A stretch of 64,000 nucleotides of DNA from Amphibalanus amphitrite (GCF_019059575.1 NW_024881668.1:760501-824500), one strand, 5' to 3'; shown: positions 25,301 to 32,623, counted from the stretch's first letter. The notes: generated by a model from the sequence alone, not told the origin. Numbers and translations: made by a program.

Positions 25301-28300
25301 TGAAAATGGTGTCTGTGACCTCTGTTTATGCCCTGAGGTCATCTTAGGTCACGAATGGTATCTAACAGTTTTTCGCAAATAACTTTTGATAGAGGCATGC
25401 TAGAGCGATGAAAACGCCTTAGATGTGTTCAGCTCGACGATACGGATCGACTGATATGCAACATGACCCTTTCCGGTCAGGTCATGACCTTGACCTGAGG
25501 TCAAATTTTCAAGTTGACCTTTCAAGGTCAAATTATAGTTCGTTCGATGCGTCTTGACGAGAGGAACACGATGCCGGTAAAAGTAAGCTCGTACAATGCT
25601 TGGGTCAAAAGTTATTGCAGAAAAACTGTTTCCGAAAAAATCGGCTATTTTTGCAGTTTTTGTCCCCTGCAGGCAAAACCGTTGACGTTAGGTCAAATCT
25701 GAGAAAATTATTCAGAAAGGGCGTTAATAGGGCTATCGAATGCGCTTTTCCGCGGCGCTGTAGCTCTATTGGTTCCCGAGTTATGCGTTGGCTTCTTGGA
25801 AATTTTCGACATTCGACCTGGAAATCGGCGAAAATTTGCCTTCAATGACCTCTGGTGACCTGACCTTTGACCTGACCAAAAAATTGACCGAAGTGATTTC
25901 CTCATTATTTTTGACGCTCTTTCGAACGCCGCCTTCCGCGTATCGCTACGTGGCCCAGGAGCCGAGTTAGAAGGGGGGGGGGGGGTGTTCAAACACCCCC
26001 CCCCCCCCCCAGCAGGGCGTGGAAATCCAGGACCCCCAGCCGGGCGCGGGTTAAATATCCTGCGGCGGTGATGTATTCCTTATCGCGTTCTGAAGTGTAT
26101 TATACATTGCCACTGCCTCCTGATTCTGTTCTCGGCAGGCTGTGTTTAGCCTATGGACAGTAACTACCAGCGTCACTGACCTGTATCCCCCCCCCCCCCT
26201 TCACCGGCATACAGGCATTTGGACAGAGAAGGACCTGCCGGCGCGGCTGAGGTTCGGTCCCTACGAGGGCATCGTCACCGCCGACCGACGCCAGGCCACC
26301 GACTCGGGCTACAGCTGGGAGGTGAGAGCCAGCCGCGGGTCTGTGGTGGGTCTGCGTGGGATGTATTTTTGAAACTAAATATCGATCGAGCCTATCGGGA
26401 AACAACAAAAACGGAACCAGCCAGGAAAATTGAGAGAAAAGCATTTTTGAACCAACTCAGATATTTGCATTAAAGGTAGTGTGCCAGCTTTCCGGGACCG
26501 TATGGAGTTAATGGCCCAGATAAGGAGAACCGGATTTTCAGACCTTATCCATACCTTCAAAACTCATGGAAACGTCTTAAATTCTTCAAATTTTGAGTAC
26601 CCCAGTGCGAAATTCGCCCCGACGGGTTGTCGGTCGTACCCCAACCACATTTCACACCACTTTGAACAATAAATGCACACACTGAAATCGCTATTACCGA
26701 TAGGCTCATCCAATCAAGTTTCGATAAACCCGTTCATCATCATCTCCTGCGGTTTCGAACACGCCTGTTAGGTGGTGCGGTAGACCGCGCCCAAAGCCAG
26801 GGCCCCGGTAACGTGAGGTAGCCGAGTCGGGGCAGCGTGCGCTGACCCAAGCCGGGGCCGCGCGTCCTCCCGGTGTCATGTCATAGCCCGGGGCTGCCCG
26901 CGGGGATGCGGTAGACCGCGCCCAAAGCCGCGGCCCCGGCTTGGGTCAGCGCACGCTGCCCCGACTCGGCTACCTCACGTTACCGGGGCCCTGGCTTTGG
27001 GCGCGGCTTCTGCTCATACTTTGTGGTGCGGTGGTGGTGCGTCGGGCCGCGCACTCTGACTTCGGCCAAGAAAAATGCGTCAGCTGATCATTGTCGTTTC
27101 TGCCACTTTCATGTGGTGAGATGGGGTCATAACTTTAGAGACGGCTGTTTCATATCAATTATTTTACATAGAATAATATTTCAAACCATAAATTATTGTT
27201 CGACAGCCAAATTAAAGAAACAATACCAATACAGGCTTACAGTTTAAATTCGACATTGTGTTGTCTACGATTAGACAGCTGATAACTCATTCCCGTACGT
27301 CGTAACTCTATAATGAACTTTGCTTATTGTCACATGTGCACCGCATTCGTGATTGTTGCCGACGCCTGTTTGCAGGTCAGCCCACTATAATTGTTATACA
27401 TATCGAAAAACCGATAAACTTTTAGGCGAAAAAAGCACTATTTTAGGCCCATTTTTTGATTTTTTGCGATATTAGGTAAAAACAGAAGCTTCTTATCCTA
27501 GGAAAAATAAAATGGGAAATCATTCGAAGGTGGCACACTACCTTTAACCCGCGCCCGGCTGGGGGTCCTGGATTTCTACGCCCTGCTGGGGGGGGGGGGT
27601 GTTTGAACACCCCCCTTGTAACCCGGCTCCTGGGCCACGTAGCGATACGCGGAAGGCGGCGTTCGAAAGAGCGTCAAAAATAATGACGAAATCACTTCGG
27701 TCAATTTTTTGGTCAGGTCAAAGGTCAGGTCACCAGAGGTCATTTAAGGCAAAATTTCGCCGATTTCCAGGTCGAATGTCGAAAATTTCCAAGAAGCCAA
27801 CGCATAACTCGGGAACCAATAGAGCTACAGCACTGCAGAAAAGCGCATTCGATAGCCCTAATAACGCCCTTTCTGAATAATTCCCTCAGATTTGACCTAA
27901 CTTCAACGGTTTTGCCTGCAGGGGGCAAAAACTGCAAAAAATAACCGATTTTTTCGGAAACAGTTTTTCTGCAATAACTTTTGACCCAAGCCTTGTACGA
28001 GCTTACTTTCACCGGCATCGTGTTCCTTTCGTCAAGACGCATCGAATGAACTATAACTTGACCTTGAAAGGTCAACTTGAAAATTTGACCTCAGGTCAAG
28101 GTCATGACCTGACCGGAAGGGGTCATGTTGCATATCAGTCGATCCGTATCGTCGAGCTGAACACATCTAAGTCGTTTTCATCGCTCTGGCATGCATTTAT
28201 CAAAAGTTATTTGCGAAAAACTGTTAGATACCATTCGTGACCTAAGATGACCTCAGGGCATAAACAAGGGTCACGGACACCATTTTCATGTTCAGTGTGT

Positions 28301-31300
28301 CTAAACCACTTGTAATTCGGTGTTTTGGAGTGTTTATAATGGCTTTCGTCCAAAAGCGGCGCATTTCAATTTTCTCCCATTGACTTATAATGGGGAGGTC
28401 GCAAAATTGTCCTGACCTTAGGTCATCGATATCAAAATTCTGAGATATACATTTTGTACATGCTATTGCTCTTAGCAATCGCTGAAAGTTTCAAAGCGAT
28501 CGGTCACTCTGTGTAGCTATGACAGACATTGAAACTTTTTATGAGGTGAGGTCACTTCAAGTGACCTGGTGACCTGACCTTGAATGACCTTGGTCTGAAA
28601 TTTTCACAACATGTGTAGAATTGATGTATGATAAGGTGTACCAAAAACGGCGGCGTTTTTGAGATATTTGCAAAAAACCACAAGGGTTCAAACACCCCCC
28701 CCCCCCCCAGCAGGGCGCGGGTTAAGGCTGAAACAGACTTTCCGCATTCAAGAAATCGCACGCGAGAGCCTATTCAACTACATTATAGTTCTTGGTTCTT
28801 CCCGCATCAATCGCATCCGCATGCGATTTCCTGACTGCGGAAAGAGTCTGTTTCAGGCTTTAGTGTGGTTTATGAACAGAATGAAATGAAATATCAAATC
28901 CCCACGTCGTGTTACTGATTTGATGTTAGAAAAGCTTAGAAAAGCTGGTGCCAGATTGACATTGCTGTCATGGATGAGGAAGTACAGTCTTCAACATCTC
29001 GGTGATGCTGACACCCTCGATAACTAGTAACTCTTAACCCGCGAGTTGCTGGGGGGGGGGGGGGGCGTAAACGCCCCCACTTTTTTCGCCGGGCCATAGC
29101 ATAAAAACGGCGCGCCGCAGGCGCGCCAAATTTTGGGTACCTGTAGGGAATTGATTGAAGGTTATTGTGACAAAGTTTCAAAAAAAAATCGGTGAGAAAA
29201 TTTTTGAGATATCGAGGTTTTAGTGACGTCATGATTTCTCAGTTTTCAACCAAAAACGGCACATGCTAAAAAAAATCATATAAAATCACAGAATAGACAT
29301 ACAGACATGCGGTAAACGCCATTAGACTGCCAATACCATGACCAATCAAATGGCTATCTTCGATTATTGATTATCGTTCCGCATTTTCCAAAATCTTGAA
29401 CTGAATCTTGGCAATTTCTCGTGACTACTTCACGACCATGGTATATACATGCATTTTTTAAATTGAACTTTTTGAGCCAAACACGTACACATATGATAAA
29501 ATGAATGTCACCATCGTGTTCTACGCCCCAAATTACTTATAAAACATGTGTCACAGGCTGCGAATATCAGTTTTGATTTTCGGGGATATGTGCCTACCCG
29601 GTTGACCTGACCTTGACCCTGACCTATGCTTGACTGACCCCTACATGGAGCTGACACTCTTGTAGGCCTTATATGATGGATTGTGCACCGTTTGGACAGA
29701 GTTTATGACGAGAGGCGCCCATTGCGAAGTCCTGAAGTCCATGCTACTGAAAGCCCGATTTCAGGTGTTTGACCTGACCTTGACCCGACCTGTGACCTCA
29801 ACATTCAACTTTAAATTACTCATCTGAAGCGTCTCGTCGCGTTCTTTCGTTTGCCGCCTCGTTCGTTTCGCTGCGCCTATTGGTTCTCGAGTTATCGGCT
29901 GGGGGCGTTTAACGCCCCTCCCCCCCCCCCCCCAGCAAACGGTGGGTGGCGAAATACCCCAGCAACTGCCGGATTAACTTCTTGTGTTGTAAATACGTAA
30001 TTAAACGCTAAACGGCCATTGACTGACGCACACCAACGGTTTCGCAGATCAAAAAGTGTCGCCGCGTGCACCACTACGTGAACGCCGGCGACTCGAGCTC
30101 CAGCAACTGGCTGCGGCTGACTCAACTGTGCCCGCTTCGAGCAGGAGCAGAACCTGATCGCCTTCCAGTACAAGGGCCAGATGTACTACAGGTAAATACG
30201 GTGAACGTGTCTAGCGCAGACCTTGCCCTATAGAAACTTGTTCACTGCTTCTCACGGCTGCCGTCATTCAGTTATACAGTTCGCGGCCTCAGATGGTCAT
30301 GGGTTGCTGGTACTTTGCAGTCAGAAACAACTGTTGAATTATTGGAACATTTCTCGGTAATAATAACAGCTGAGCTGTATAACTGCTCTTTCCATTGTGG
30401 TCATTCGTGATGTGCCAATTTTTATTGCTGACTGTGACCCTTTTTGGCAGTGGTGATTTTATTCGGTACCTACGTGACTTTGTTATCGCGAACGCGCACA
30501 AGGAAATTCAGATTCGAAATTCAGTGCTCTTTTTTCTGACTCATAGTTACACCTTTCGTCATGGCCACAGGACGTACAAGCCGATTGTGAAGGGCTCCGA
30601 GCTGCTGGTCTACTACGGAGACGCCTACGCCCGGGAGCTCAACATCAACGTGCAGACGTTCAGGAAGGCTCCGGCCGCCGCCCCGCCGCCAGCAGCCTTC
30701 GTGTCAGGTGAACGACCGAATATAGCATCTCCGATAGAATAGATATATTACAAAATGCTCAGTAGTTGGCCAATCAGTAAAACACTTGAAAAACGTCATA
30801 TTTCTGCGAGGCATAACTGGTTGACTGCCATCCCCAAAGGCAGACTGACTAGAGCGACATCTATGTTACTGGCCGTCTCATCTAATAGATAAGTAGACAA
30901 GCGCAACTATGAGCTTCAGCAAACTGCACATGAAGTCACATGTTGATAGTACGCACATACATCCATGTATGCTGGTTTGTGGTAATCAGTGTCATTCGCC
31001 AGGTGGCTCCACGGTCCGCTGCGTCCACTGCGACTACACCTGTCTGGGACAGGAGCGGCTGGACAGGCATGTGAAGAAATGGCACGGTCACATCGGCAGG
31101 GATGGACGGTTCAAGTGTGAGTGGTGTGAGTACTCTACAAACGATGTGTGTAAATTGAGTAACCATCGCCTCACCCACACGGGAGAGCGGCCCCACCGCT
31201 GTCACGAGTGCGGCAGGACGTTTACTCAGCTCGGTAATCTGACCGCTCACCGCCGTATACACACCGGCCAGAGACCGTACGTGTGTGACGTCTGTGGGAA

Positions 31301-31701
31301 GGCGTTCACACAGAACAGTCACCTAACGAGCCACAGACGGATCCACACCGGGGAGAAGGTGTGTCAGTGTGAGCAGTGTGGCGCCATGTTTAACGTCCCG
31401 TCTGACTACACCAGACACATGCGGTCACACAACGGTGTGAAGCCACACCGGTGCCAGGTGTGCTCGGCCCGGTTCGTTACACGGGGGGACCTCACCACAC
31501 ACATGCGGACTCACACGGGGGAGCGGCCGTACGGGTGCTCCTTCTGCCCGGCACGGTTCGCGCAGCAGTCGGTCATGGAGGAGACACGTCACCGCCCGGC
31601 ACACACACGACTACCGACACAGGTGTGAGCGGTGTGGTAAGGGATTTGTTAGACCCAATGACCTGAGGAAACACAGTGAGAGGTGCACGGTGACCAGCTG
31701 A
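13109..31701 (+). CDS. prdm9-like: PRDM9-like histone methyltransferase gene (nine-exon model)
   Basis: Nine exons with GT/AG borders and matching phases give one protein: 13109-13347, 13622-13782, 14052-14128, 14344-14430, 14594-14670, 24595-24688, 26215-26321, 30048-30191, 30571-30707, followed by a terminal finger exon 31003-31701. Domain order is linker, SSXRD-like box, C2HC knuckle, PR/SET, isolated C2H2 finger, finger array. In vertebrates PRDM9 trimethylates H3K4 and H3K36 at DNA sites chosen by its fingers and so directs meiotic double-strand breaks. Catalytic tyrosines 276, 341 and 357 (mouse numbering) have counterparts in FGPYEG, QMYYR and LLVYYGD. The KRAB exon is not found. Two +1 frameshifts (near 30123 and 31605) interrupt the frame, so it may be a pseudogene or contain base errors. 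Introns hold two LINEs and several DNA transposons. Counting the finger exon, the model has ten coding blocks. Confidence 0.85.
13622..13782 (+). CDS. prdm9-like: PRDM9-like exon: acidic/proline linker
   Basis: Phase 0 acceptor (ATTTCAG|ACG) and strong donor AA|GTAAGT leaving a split lysine codon. The peptide is low-complexity (RSPHRPPSPPYDF) and ends in FTLEDQF. No domain is known for this part of PRDM9; support comes from the splice sites, the open frame and phase agreement with the exons on both sides. Confidence 0.6.
14052..14128 (+). CDS. prdm9-like: PRDM9-like exon: short helical linker
   Basis: Acceptor TTTCAG, donor GAAG|GTAAGT. It encodes about 25 residues including AELLWNHIIAEFKDLGE, probably an amphipathic helix. 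It completes the split lysine of the previous exon and starts the split glutamate of the next. No recognised domain. Confidence 0.6.
14344..14430 (+). CDS. prdm9-like: PRDM9-like exon: SSXRD-like box
   Basis: Acceptor TTTCACAG, donor ATCT|GTGAGT. The residues KRRRNMVNYREEEDLDDDDY match in pattern the SSX repression domain of PRDM9/SSX, which has a basic start, a central YKEVSEP-type segment and DDDYLY. In vertebrates this domain binds CXXC1. The next codon is split (T|TC) and leads straight into the zinc knuckle, as in vertebrate PRDM9. Confidence 0.8.
14594..14670 (+). CDS. prdm9-like: PRDM9-like exon: C2HC zinc knuckle
   Basis: The peptide FCDECDREWEGDCPVHGPL has the spacing C-x2-C-x7-C-x2-H followed by GP, identical to the pre-SET knuckle of PRDM9/PRDM7. 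The exon ends AAG|GTACGG in phase 0. A truncated LINE begins within about 100 bases of the donor, so the following intron (14671-24594) is about 9.9 kb and mostly mobile DNA. Confidence 0.85.
14770..17255 (+). pseudogene. CR1-type LINE pol, 5'-truncated and frameshifted
   Basis: The frame 14770-16794 opens inside the endonuclease domain (GDLNCDLL, then DVCITSS and SPHHFI) and lacks the N-terminal catalytic part. Reverse transcriptase follows with PIHKTGDPSNPSNFRPIS, DLSKCFDVIDHDIL, FQGSALGPLLF and the catalytic box QCADDT, where the usual aromatic residue before ADD is cysteine. A one-base shift in the GGCCCC near 16740 moves the C-terminal part (VLSQVRYCISVYGNG to the stop at 17255) to another frame. 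CR1/Daphne-type placement rests on motif style only. It lies in the large intron of the PRDM9-like gene in sense orientation and is presumably dead. The 3' tail runs to about 17430. Confidence 0.85.
17576..21343 (-). CDS. LINE ORF2: endonuclease, reverse transcriptase, RNase H
   Basis: 1255 residues. APE-type endonuclease at about 30-250: QWNCRGL, LGLQETKL, VGDFNAHSLAWG, SDHFPVWL. Reverse transcriptase at about 480-780: HYRPISLTSSLSKLMEKMV, FFDIEAAYDTV, NGVPQGGVLSVALF and the catalytic FVDDFAIW. RNase H at about 1000-1130: VYTDGSK, SSELVAIEKAL, ILSDSLSSL and SHVGIQGNELAD. A C-terminal Cys-rich patch (CRRCTVPLTVSHVLLSCPL) follows. It nicks and reverse-transcribes at the target site. The length and domain order suit I/Jockey-group elements carrying RNase H. 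No frameshift or stop is present. Confidence 0.95.
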   Translation of the reverse strand: MFFTFFVASQVSACAFASCYTRPFCAFLTTPFILQWNCRGLRANYQDLQSLIRWRTPLVLGLQETKLAPNVTFVIKGYSVFRRDLDTPTIAHGGVLLAVHHSVPARQVPLQTPLQAVAARVDFNHRELTVCSLYLPPGRALPVVELNRLVDELPPPVLLVGDFNAHSLAWGCDTTGTRGRLLESFIRDEALCILNTGQRTHFTTPSGQTSALDLSLASPQLAQLFNWFVHDDPLGSDHFPVWLEHQESPVVGSRPPRWNLRKADWGDFQTAVEASVLSRADTSVISTEEFTSLLIDSANGCIPKTSSQPRRPPVPWWTKECGDAIRARKRAFRKFDRSGTTENLIAFKKARAFARRVLKEAKAVSWRTYVSSLNRFTPTTQIWARMKRIEGRFSSVPLPVLRVNNTDISHPSDVAETIGRALYQRCRGESSRPAPAAVDFSTAENFVYNEPFTMVELTSAISSLRSVSEGPDAVHNDMLRHLPAVALEALLATFNSLWETGTFPETWREAIIIPILKAGKSGHDPLHYRPISLTSSLSKLMEKMVNVRLSWFLEHHGVFTNAQCGFRKHRSPVDHILALDTEIRTCFIEKKHLGALFFDIEAAYDTVLRHRILSKVHKYGIRGRMGLFIKNFLSGRRFKVRVGSRLSSSFIQENGVPQGGVLSVALFAVAINDIGDNLAPSIGKSLFVDDFAIWFSATTARHVARQMQLAVTRLERWSDDNGLRFSTTKTVAMHFCRRRCDDLALGIKLHGQVIPTRPVAKFLGIFFDSRLTYREHFRTLRERCFKSLNVLKCVARTSYGADRRTLLLLYRSIIRSKLDYASFVYDSASESSKKVLDTVHHAALRIATGAFRTSPRSSILAEAHEPPLSLRRQMLGMRYALKLRQFPTHPTYPYVFSRHIASSGNGTSHPFGARMRGLFSTSNIALRGVRRIWGTPSPPWRNAPPQVDLSLSEVKKDSLLSYEAQTRALEHIASYDGFISVYTDGSKTSEGAGCSFVAGRDTRSFSLPPSASVFSSELVAIEKALCFIEVSDGFFYLILSDSLSSLLALRRFNPDDPIIQDILTRLTSVEQSGKTIRFCWIPSHVGIQGNELADAAARRAAAAPYTRRFPLPARDYYPVVRSSMLLQWQAEWDSRASSKLRDIKPTLEPWSSSMQSNRHNEVVLCRLRIGHTYATHGHLLRGEEQPTCRRCTVPLTVSHVLLSCPLAEPNRTRYLGRIAPSTTIRRLLGDESPWVLSGNIFSFIRSINFQVIYST
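21425..23188 (-). CDS. LINE ORF1: gag-like RNA-binding protein with CCHC knuckles
   Basis: 587 residues. An N-terminal RRM-like region of about 200 residues is followed by three zinc knuckles (CYRCQRFGHTKDNC, CSKCASQDHTDDTC, CVNCGEGQKPHSAYDRSC), then NLSFKEAREVYNQNHPKTSY, a motif typical of insect and crustacean I/Jockey ORF1 proteins. The C-terminal third is proline-, alanine- and arginine-rich. It would coat the LINE RNA. The start is the first ATG of the frame, near the 5' region of the element. A decayed relative of the knuckle region lies at 48650-48990. Confidence 0.93.
   Translation of the reverse strand: MRSVGGRAGGDQETHMDNQTNPSSPSLTNPSASADSRPPTSADGRTVHDPRQKNPKILIFRSADRELSSLTPFQRKDGCDRFGSIVRCDRMRDGALEVEFRKSEEAAKALDATRFVFSEGRASGRRLVSIPFTVEPHRSKNSSRGVINCFDLRGVSDEDIADGLADFGVTAARRIMTKRGTVPTNNIILTFDTTDMPNEVRVGYIKVRVRPYVPAPMRCYRCQRFGHTKDNCRGRPTCSKCASQDHTDDTCDSETPRCVNCGEGQKPHSAYDRSCPTYVKEKEINTIKATRNLSFKEAREVYNQNHPKTSYAQKVKVTNATDASQMSVAQLVQLLKRFGLTVVATGDSAVSSAPGAPPSDTEQTAQESVWGPPSPAPAASGEGDDWTVVQRRQGGRRPPAQGKAPSTPPRPRPPTAVQEALRRGEEERRAREARRARLVQKAIEAKEASVAASASGSANAAVAAETPETPQAGTRPIMGPPPPPSLSQQRRPPPSLPDTPVSRTQAAAPTSPSGQPQPPAAPGRLAKRQTPPSWSPSEGDAPRAKKPQQGLSHARSASAEGRLHREGSGHPRIRYGGSASSEKEDLV
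23189..24146 (-). promoter_or_regulatory. LINE 5' region with repeated monomer
   Basis: Upstream of ORF1 the GC-rich sequence contains two copies, 174 bases apart, of a unit that starts (plus strand) at about 23851 and 24025 with CAAGCTGGGGCCGAGGGGGC and ends in CCCCTGCGGGG. Tandem monomers at the 5' end act as promoter units in several LINE families; that role here is inference. The long plus-strand frame at 23302-24102 is compositional. Confidence 0.5.
24171..24352. repeat. Perfect 85-base fold-back palindrome
   Basis: Left arm 24171-24255 and right arm 24268-24352 are exact reverse complements (85 of 85) around the 12-base loop TGTATGAGTGAA. The loop sequence also occurs just outside the left arm at 24150-24163. 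The right arm runs directly into an ATACAA repeat. This could be a LINE 3' end duplicated in inverse orientation during insertion, or a hairpin-forming MITE. Confidence 0.95.
24347..24380 (+). repeat. (ATACAA)n tail
   Basis: Five to six copies of AAATAC follow the palindrome. Short A-rich repeats of this kind end many LINE insertions, so this may mark the 3' end of a plus-strand insertion. The next 200 bases up to the exon acceptor at 24594 hold nothing recognisable. Confidence 0.85.
24595..24688 (+). CDS. prdm9-like: PRDM9-like exon: between knuckle and SET
   Basis: Acceptor CACTGCACAG and donor CCG|GTAAAA. It encodes 31 residues ending NPGRSKIPGANT and leaves one base that makes glycine with the next exon. 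This corresponds to the stretch of PRDM9 between the C2HC knuckle and the first SET strand (in vertebrates ...GPSGIPQAGLG). Phase agrees on both sides across two large introns. Confidence 0.7.
24847..26054. mobile_element. TTAA element, family A (complete copy)
   Basis: TTAACCCGCGCCCTGCTGG at the left and CCGGGCGCGGGTTAA at the right bound 1208 bases. Each end has a G tract, the mini-palindrome TGTTTGAACA (or TGTTCAAACA) and a C tract. The interior is crowded with AGGTCA/TGACCT half-sites, e.g. near 24997-25040, 25170, 25480-25530 and 25845-25880. A sister copy lies inverted at 27544-28725. No transposase. It lies in the intron before the first SET exon. Confidence 0.9.
26215..26321 (+). CDS. 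prdm9-like: PRDM9-like exon: start of PR/SET domain
   Basis: Acceptor CATACAG, donor GAG|GTGAGA. The peptide reads IWTEKDLPARLRFGPYEGIV then ATDSGYSWE. Vertebrate PRDM9 has VWNEASDLP, LHFGPYEG and NNGYSW in the same order and spacing. The tyrosine of FGPYEG corresponds to catalytic Tyr276 of the mouse protein. This is the strongest single match to PRDM9 over other PRDM proteins. Confidence 0.92.
26322..27543. repeat. Intron segment with 78-base GC-rich fold-back
   Basis: Arms 26785-26862 and 26929-27006 are near-perfect reverse complements (start CCGCGCCCAAAGCC) with a 66-base GC-rich loop. The motif GCGGTAGACCGCGCCCAAAG before the left arm recurs inside the loop at about 26908. Flanks 26322-26784 and 27007-27543 are AT-rich intron with no recognised feature. 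Confidence 0.9.
27544..28725. mobile_element. TTAA element, family A (second copy, inverted)
   Basis: Reverse complement of the copy at 24847-26054 over nearly its whole length, with the same TTAACCCGCGCCC ends and G/C-tract hairpins. The two copies are about 1.5 kb apart in opposite orientation in the same intron, so the transcript could form a long double-stranded stem. Confidence 0.9.
28722..28860. repeat. Imperfect fold-back adjoining the TTAA element
   Basis: AAGGCTGAAACAGACTTTCC at the left and its complement ending CAGGCTT at the right, with an inner stem around AAATCGCA. A related GGCTGAAACAGACTCTTCC occurs at 36426. Probably a small MITE whose insertion target is next to the TTAA element. 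Confidence 0.65.
29034..29977. mobile_element. TTAA element, CCCGCGAGTTGC family
   Basis: TTAACCCGCGAGTTGCTGG with a G/C-tract hairpin at the left; C tract, CCAGCAACTGCCGGATTAA at the right. The right TIR is slightly degraded. AGGTCA-type half-sites occur at about 29600-29630 and 29770-29800 (TGACCTGACCTTGACCC). A remnant of the same family end is at 4943-5035. Confidence 0.8.
30048..30191 (+). pseudogene. prdm9-like: PRDM9-like exon: SET core, with frameshift
   Basis: Acceptor TTCGCAG, donor ACAG|GTAAAT. The first frame gives HHYVNAGDSSSSNWLRLT, matching the YVDG...NWMRYV part of PRDM9. One base later than expected, from 30124, a second frame gives NCARFEQEQNLIAFQYKGQM then YYR, matching NCAR...EEQNLVAFQY...FYR. 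The exon is 144 bases where 143 would fit both borders, so exactly one base (near 30120-30123) is extra. NCAR belongs to the cofactor-binding site and the YY pair includes the counterpart of Tyr341. The shift would destroy the enzyme unless it is a base-calling error. Confidence 0.88.
30571..30707 (+). CDS. prdm9-like: PRDM9-like exon: SET C-terminus
   Basis: Acceptor GGCCACAG, donor TCAG|GTGAAC. The peptide KGSELLVYYGDAYARELNI matches GCELLVWYGDEYGQELGI of PRDM9; the tyrosine before GD corresponds to Tyr357, the third catalytic tyrosine. It ends in a short Ala/Pro linker. Phases agree with both neighbours. Introns 30192-30570 and 30708-31002 hold nothing recognisable. Confidence 0.92.
31003..31701 (+). 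pseudogene. prdm9-like: PRDM9-like exon: eight C2H2 zinc fingers, with frameshift
   Basis: After the acceptor ATTCGCCAG comes an isolated finger (CVHCDYTCLGQERLDRH, then H), the counterpart of the lone post-SET finger of PRDM9, then seven fingers: CEWC, CHEC, CDVC, CEQC, CQVC, CSFC and CERC, mostly joined by TGERP-type linkers. Finger 7 has 14 instead of 12 residues before its first histidine. A one-base shift in the CA run near 31605 hides finger 8 (CERCGKGFVRPNDLRKH...C, a C2HC form) from the frame, which otherwise stops at 31628; the shifted frame stops at 31701. Helix contact positions differ between fingers (for example QLGNLTA, QNSHLTS, VPSDYTR), so the array is not a homogenised minisatellite as in mammals. 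The frame 5' of 31003 is intron. Confidence 0.9.
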
Positions 31702-32623
31702 TGTGTGTGCAGCTGTGCTGGCGGGATGGTTGTTACGAGCCTGTTGTGATTTTATATTGCATGCTATTGCCGGTGGATCAACTTATTGTAACAATGTGAC
31801 TGTTGGCTGTGATCGATGATTAGGGGCGTTGTTGCATGTCGTACTATCAATTTTGGATTTAGTTGCACACACACGACTCGATAACATTGCGCTACGGTAT
31901 TAAATAACCTTGAGATTAGATGTATTCATTGTTGGTATTACTGGACCCTATCGATAAATGGCTCGCTCATACTGCAATGGTATGCCTCATGGAGTGTTGT
32001 GTTGATGTTTTATAGTTTCATCTGTTCAATACATTTGGTGTTAGCACATCTCGGCTGTTTCACACACCGCTCACATCACATTGGTTGTTGTAACGCATTC
32101 TATCCTATACAGTCTCTCTATATACGGCTGGACAGCTGTGGTGCACAGTGCCGGTGCATTACCGTCCGGCCGTTCGTAGTGACCTGTCTCTGTGCACCAT
32201 GCCGGCACCATACCGCCCGCGGCATTATATGTCTGTGTGTGTGTGTGGTCATACCGCCAACACAGAGACGGGTTATATCAGGGGAGACCCGGGGCCTGAC
32301 GATGGGCTGTGGTTTACACTGACGAGGAACTGGGACAGTTCAGTTAGACTGGTGGTCGTGATTATACCGAGCTCACAATATTTGGGTGAACAAAAAAAAA
32401 AGAAGCATCCACTGACTTCAAACAATTGTTTGACTATTGGCTACATCGCCGCACAACATTACAAGCCTTGAGTGTTCAGTGTTCTAAAGATTTATATTTA
32501 GTTGATAGAAGTCCACCGGTTGACCTTAGTCAATCATAGGAGTCATGTATGGTATGCCCCTGCACATAGGCGGCGGAAAGGGGAGGGCACCGGGGCACCG
32601 TGCCCCCCTTTGATTTTAGCATT
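31702..32623 (+). other. Downstream flank and probable 3' UTR
   Basis: AT-rich and GT-rich sequence after the terminal stop. It includes a GT run near 32230 and an A-run at 32392. No canonical AATAAA was located with confidence and no other gene is supported. Confidence 0.4.

Noticed and set aside
30909-31002. In-frame extension of the zinc-finger ORF to an upstream ATG
   Set aside because: The acceptor at 31001-31002 matches the phase of the SET exon donor, so the extension is intron read-through.
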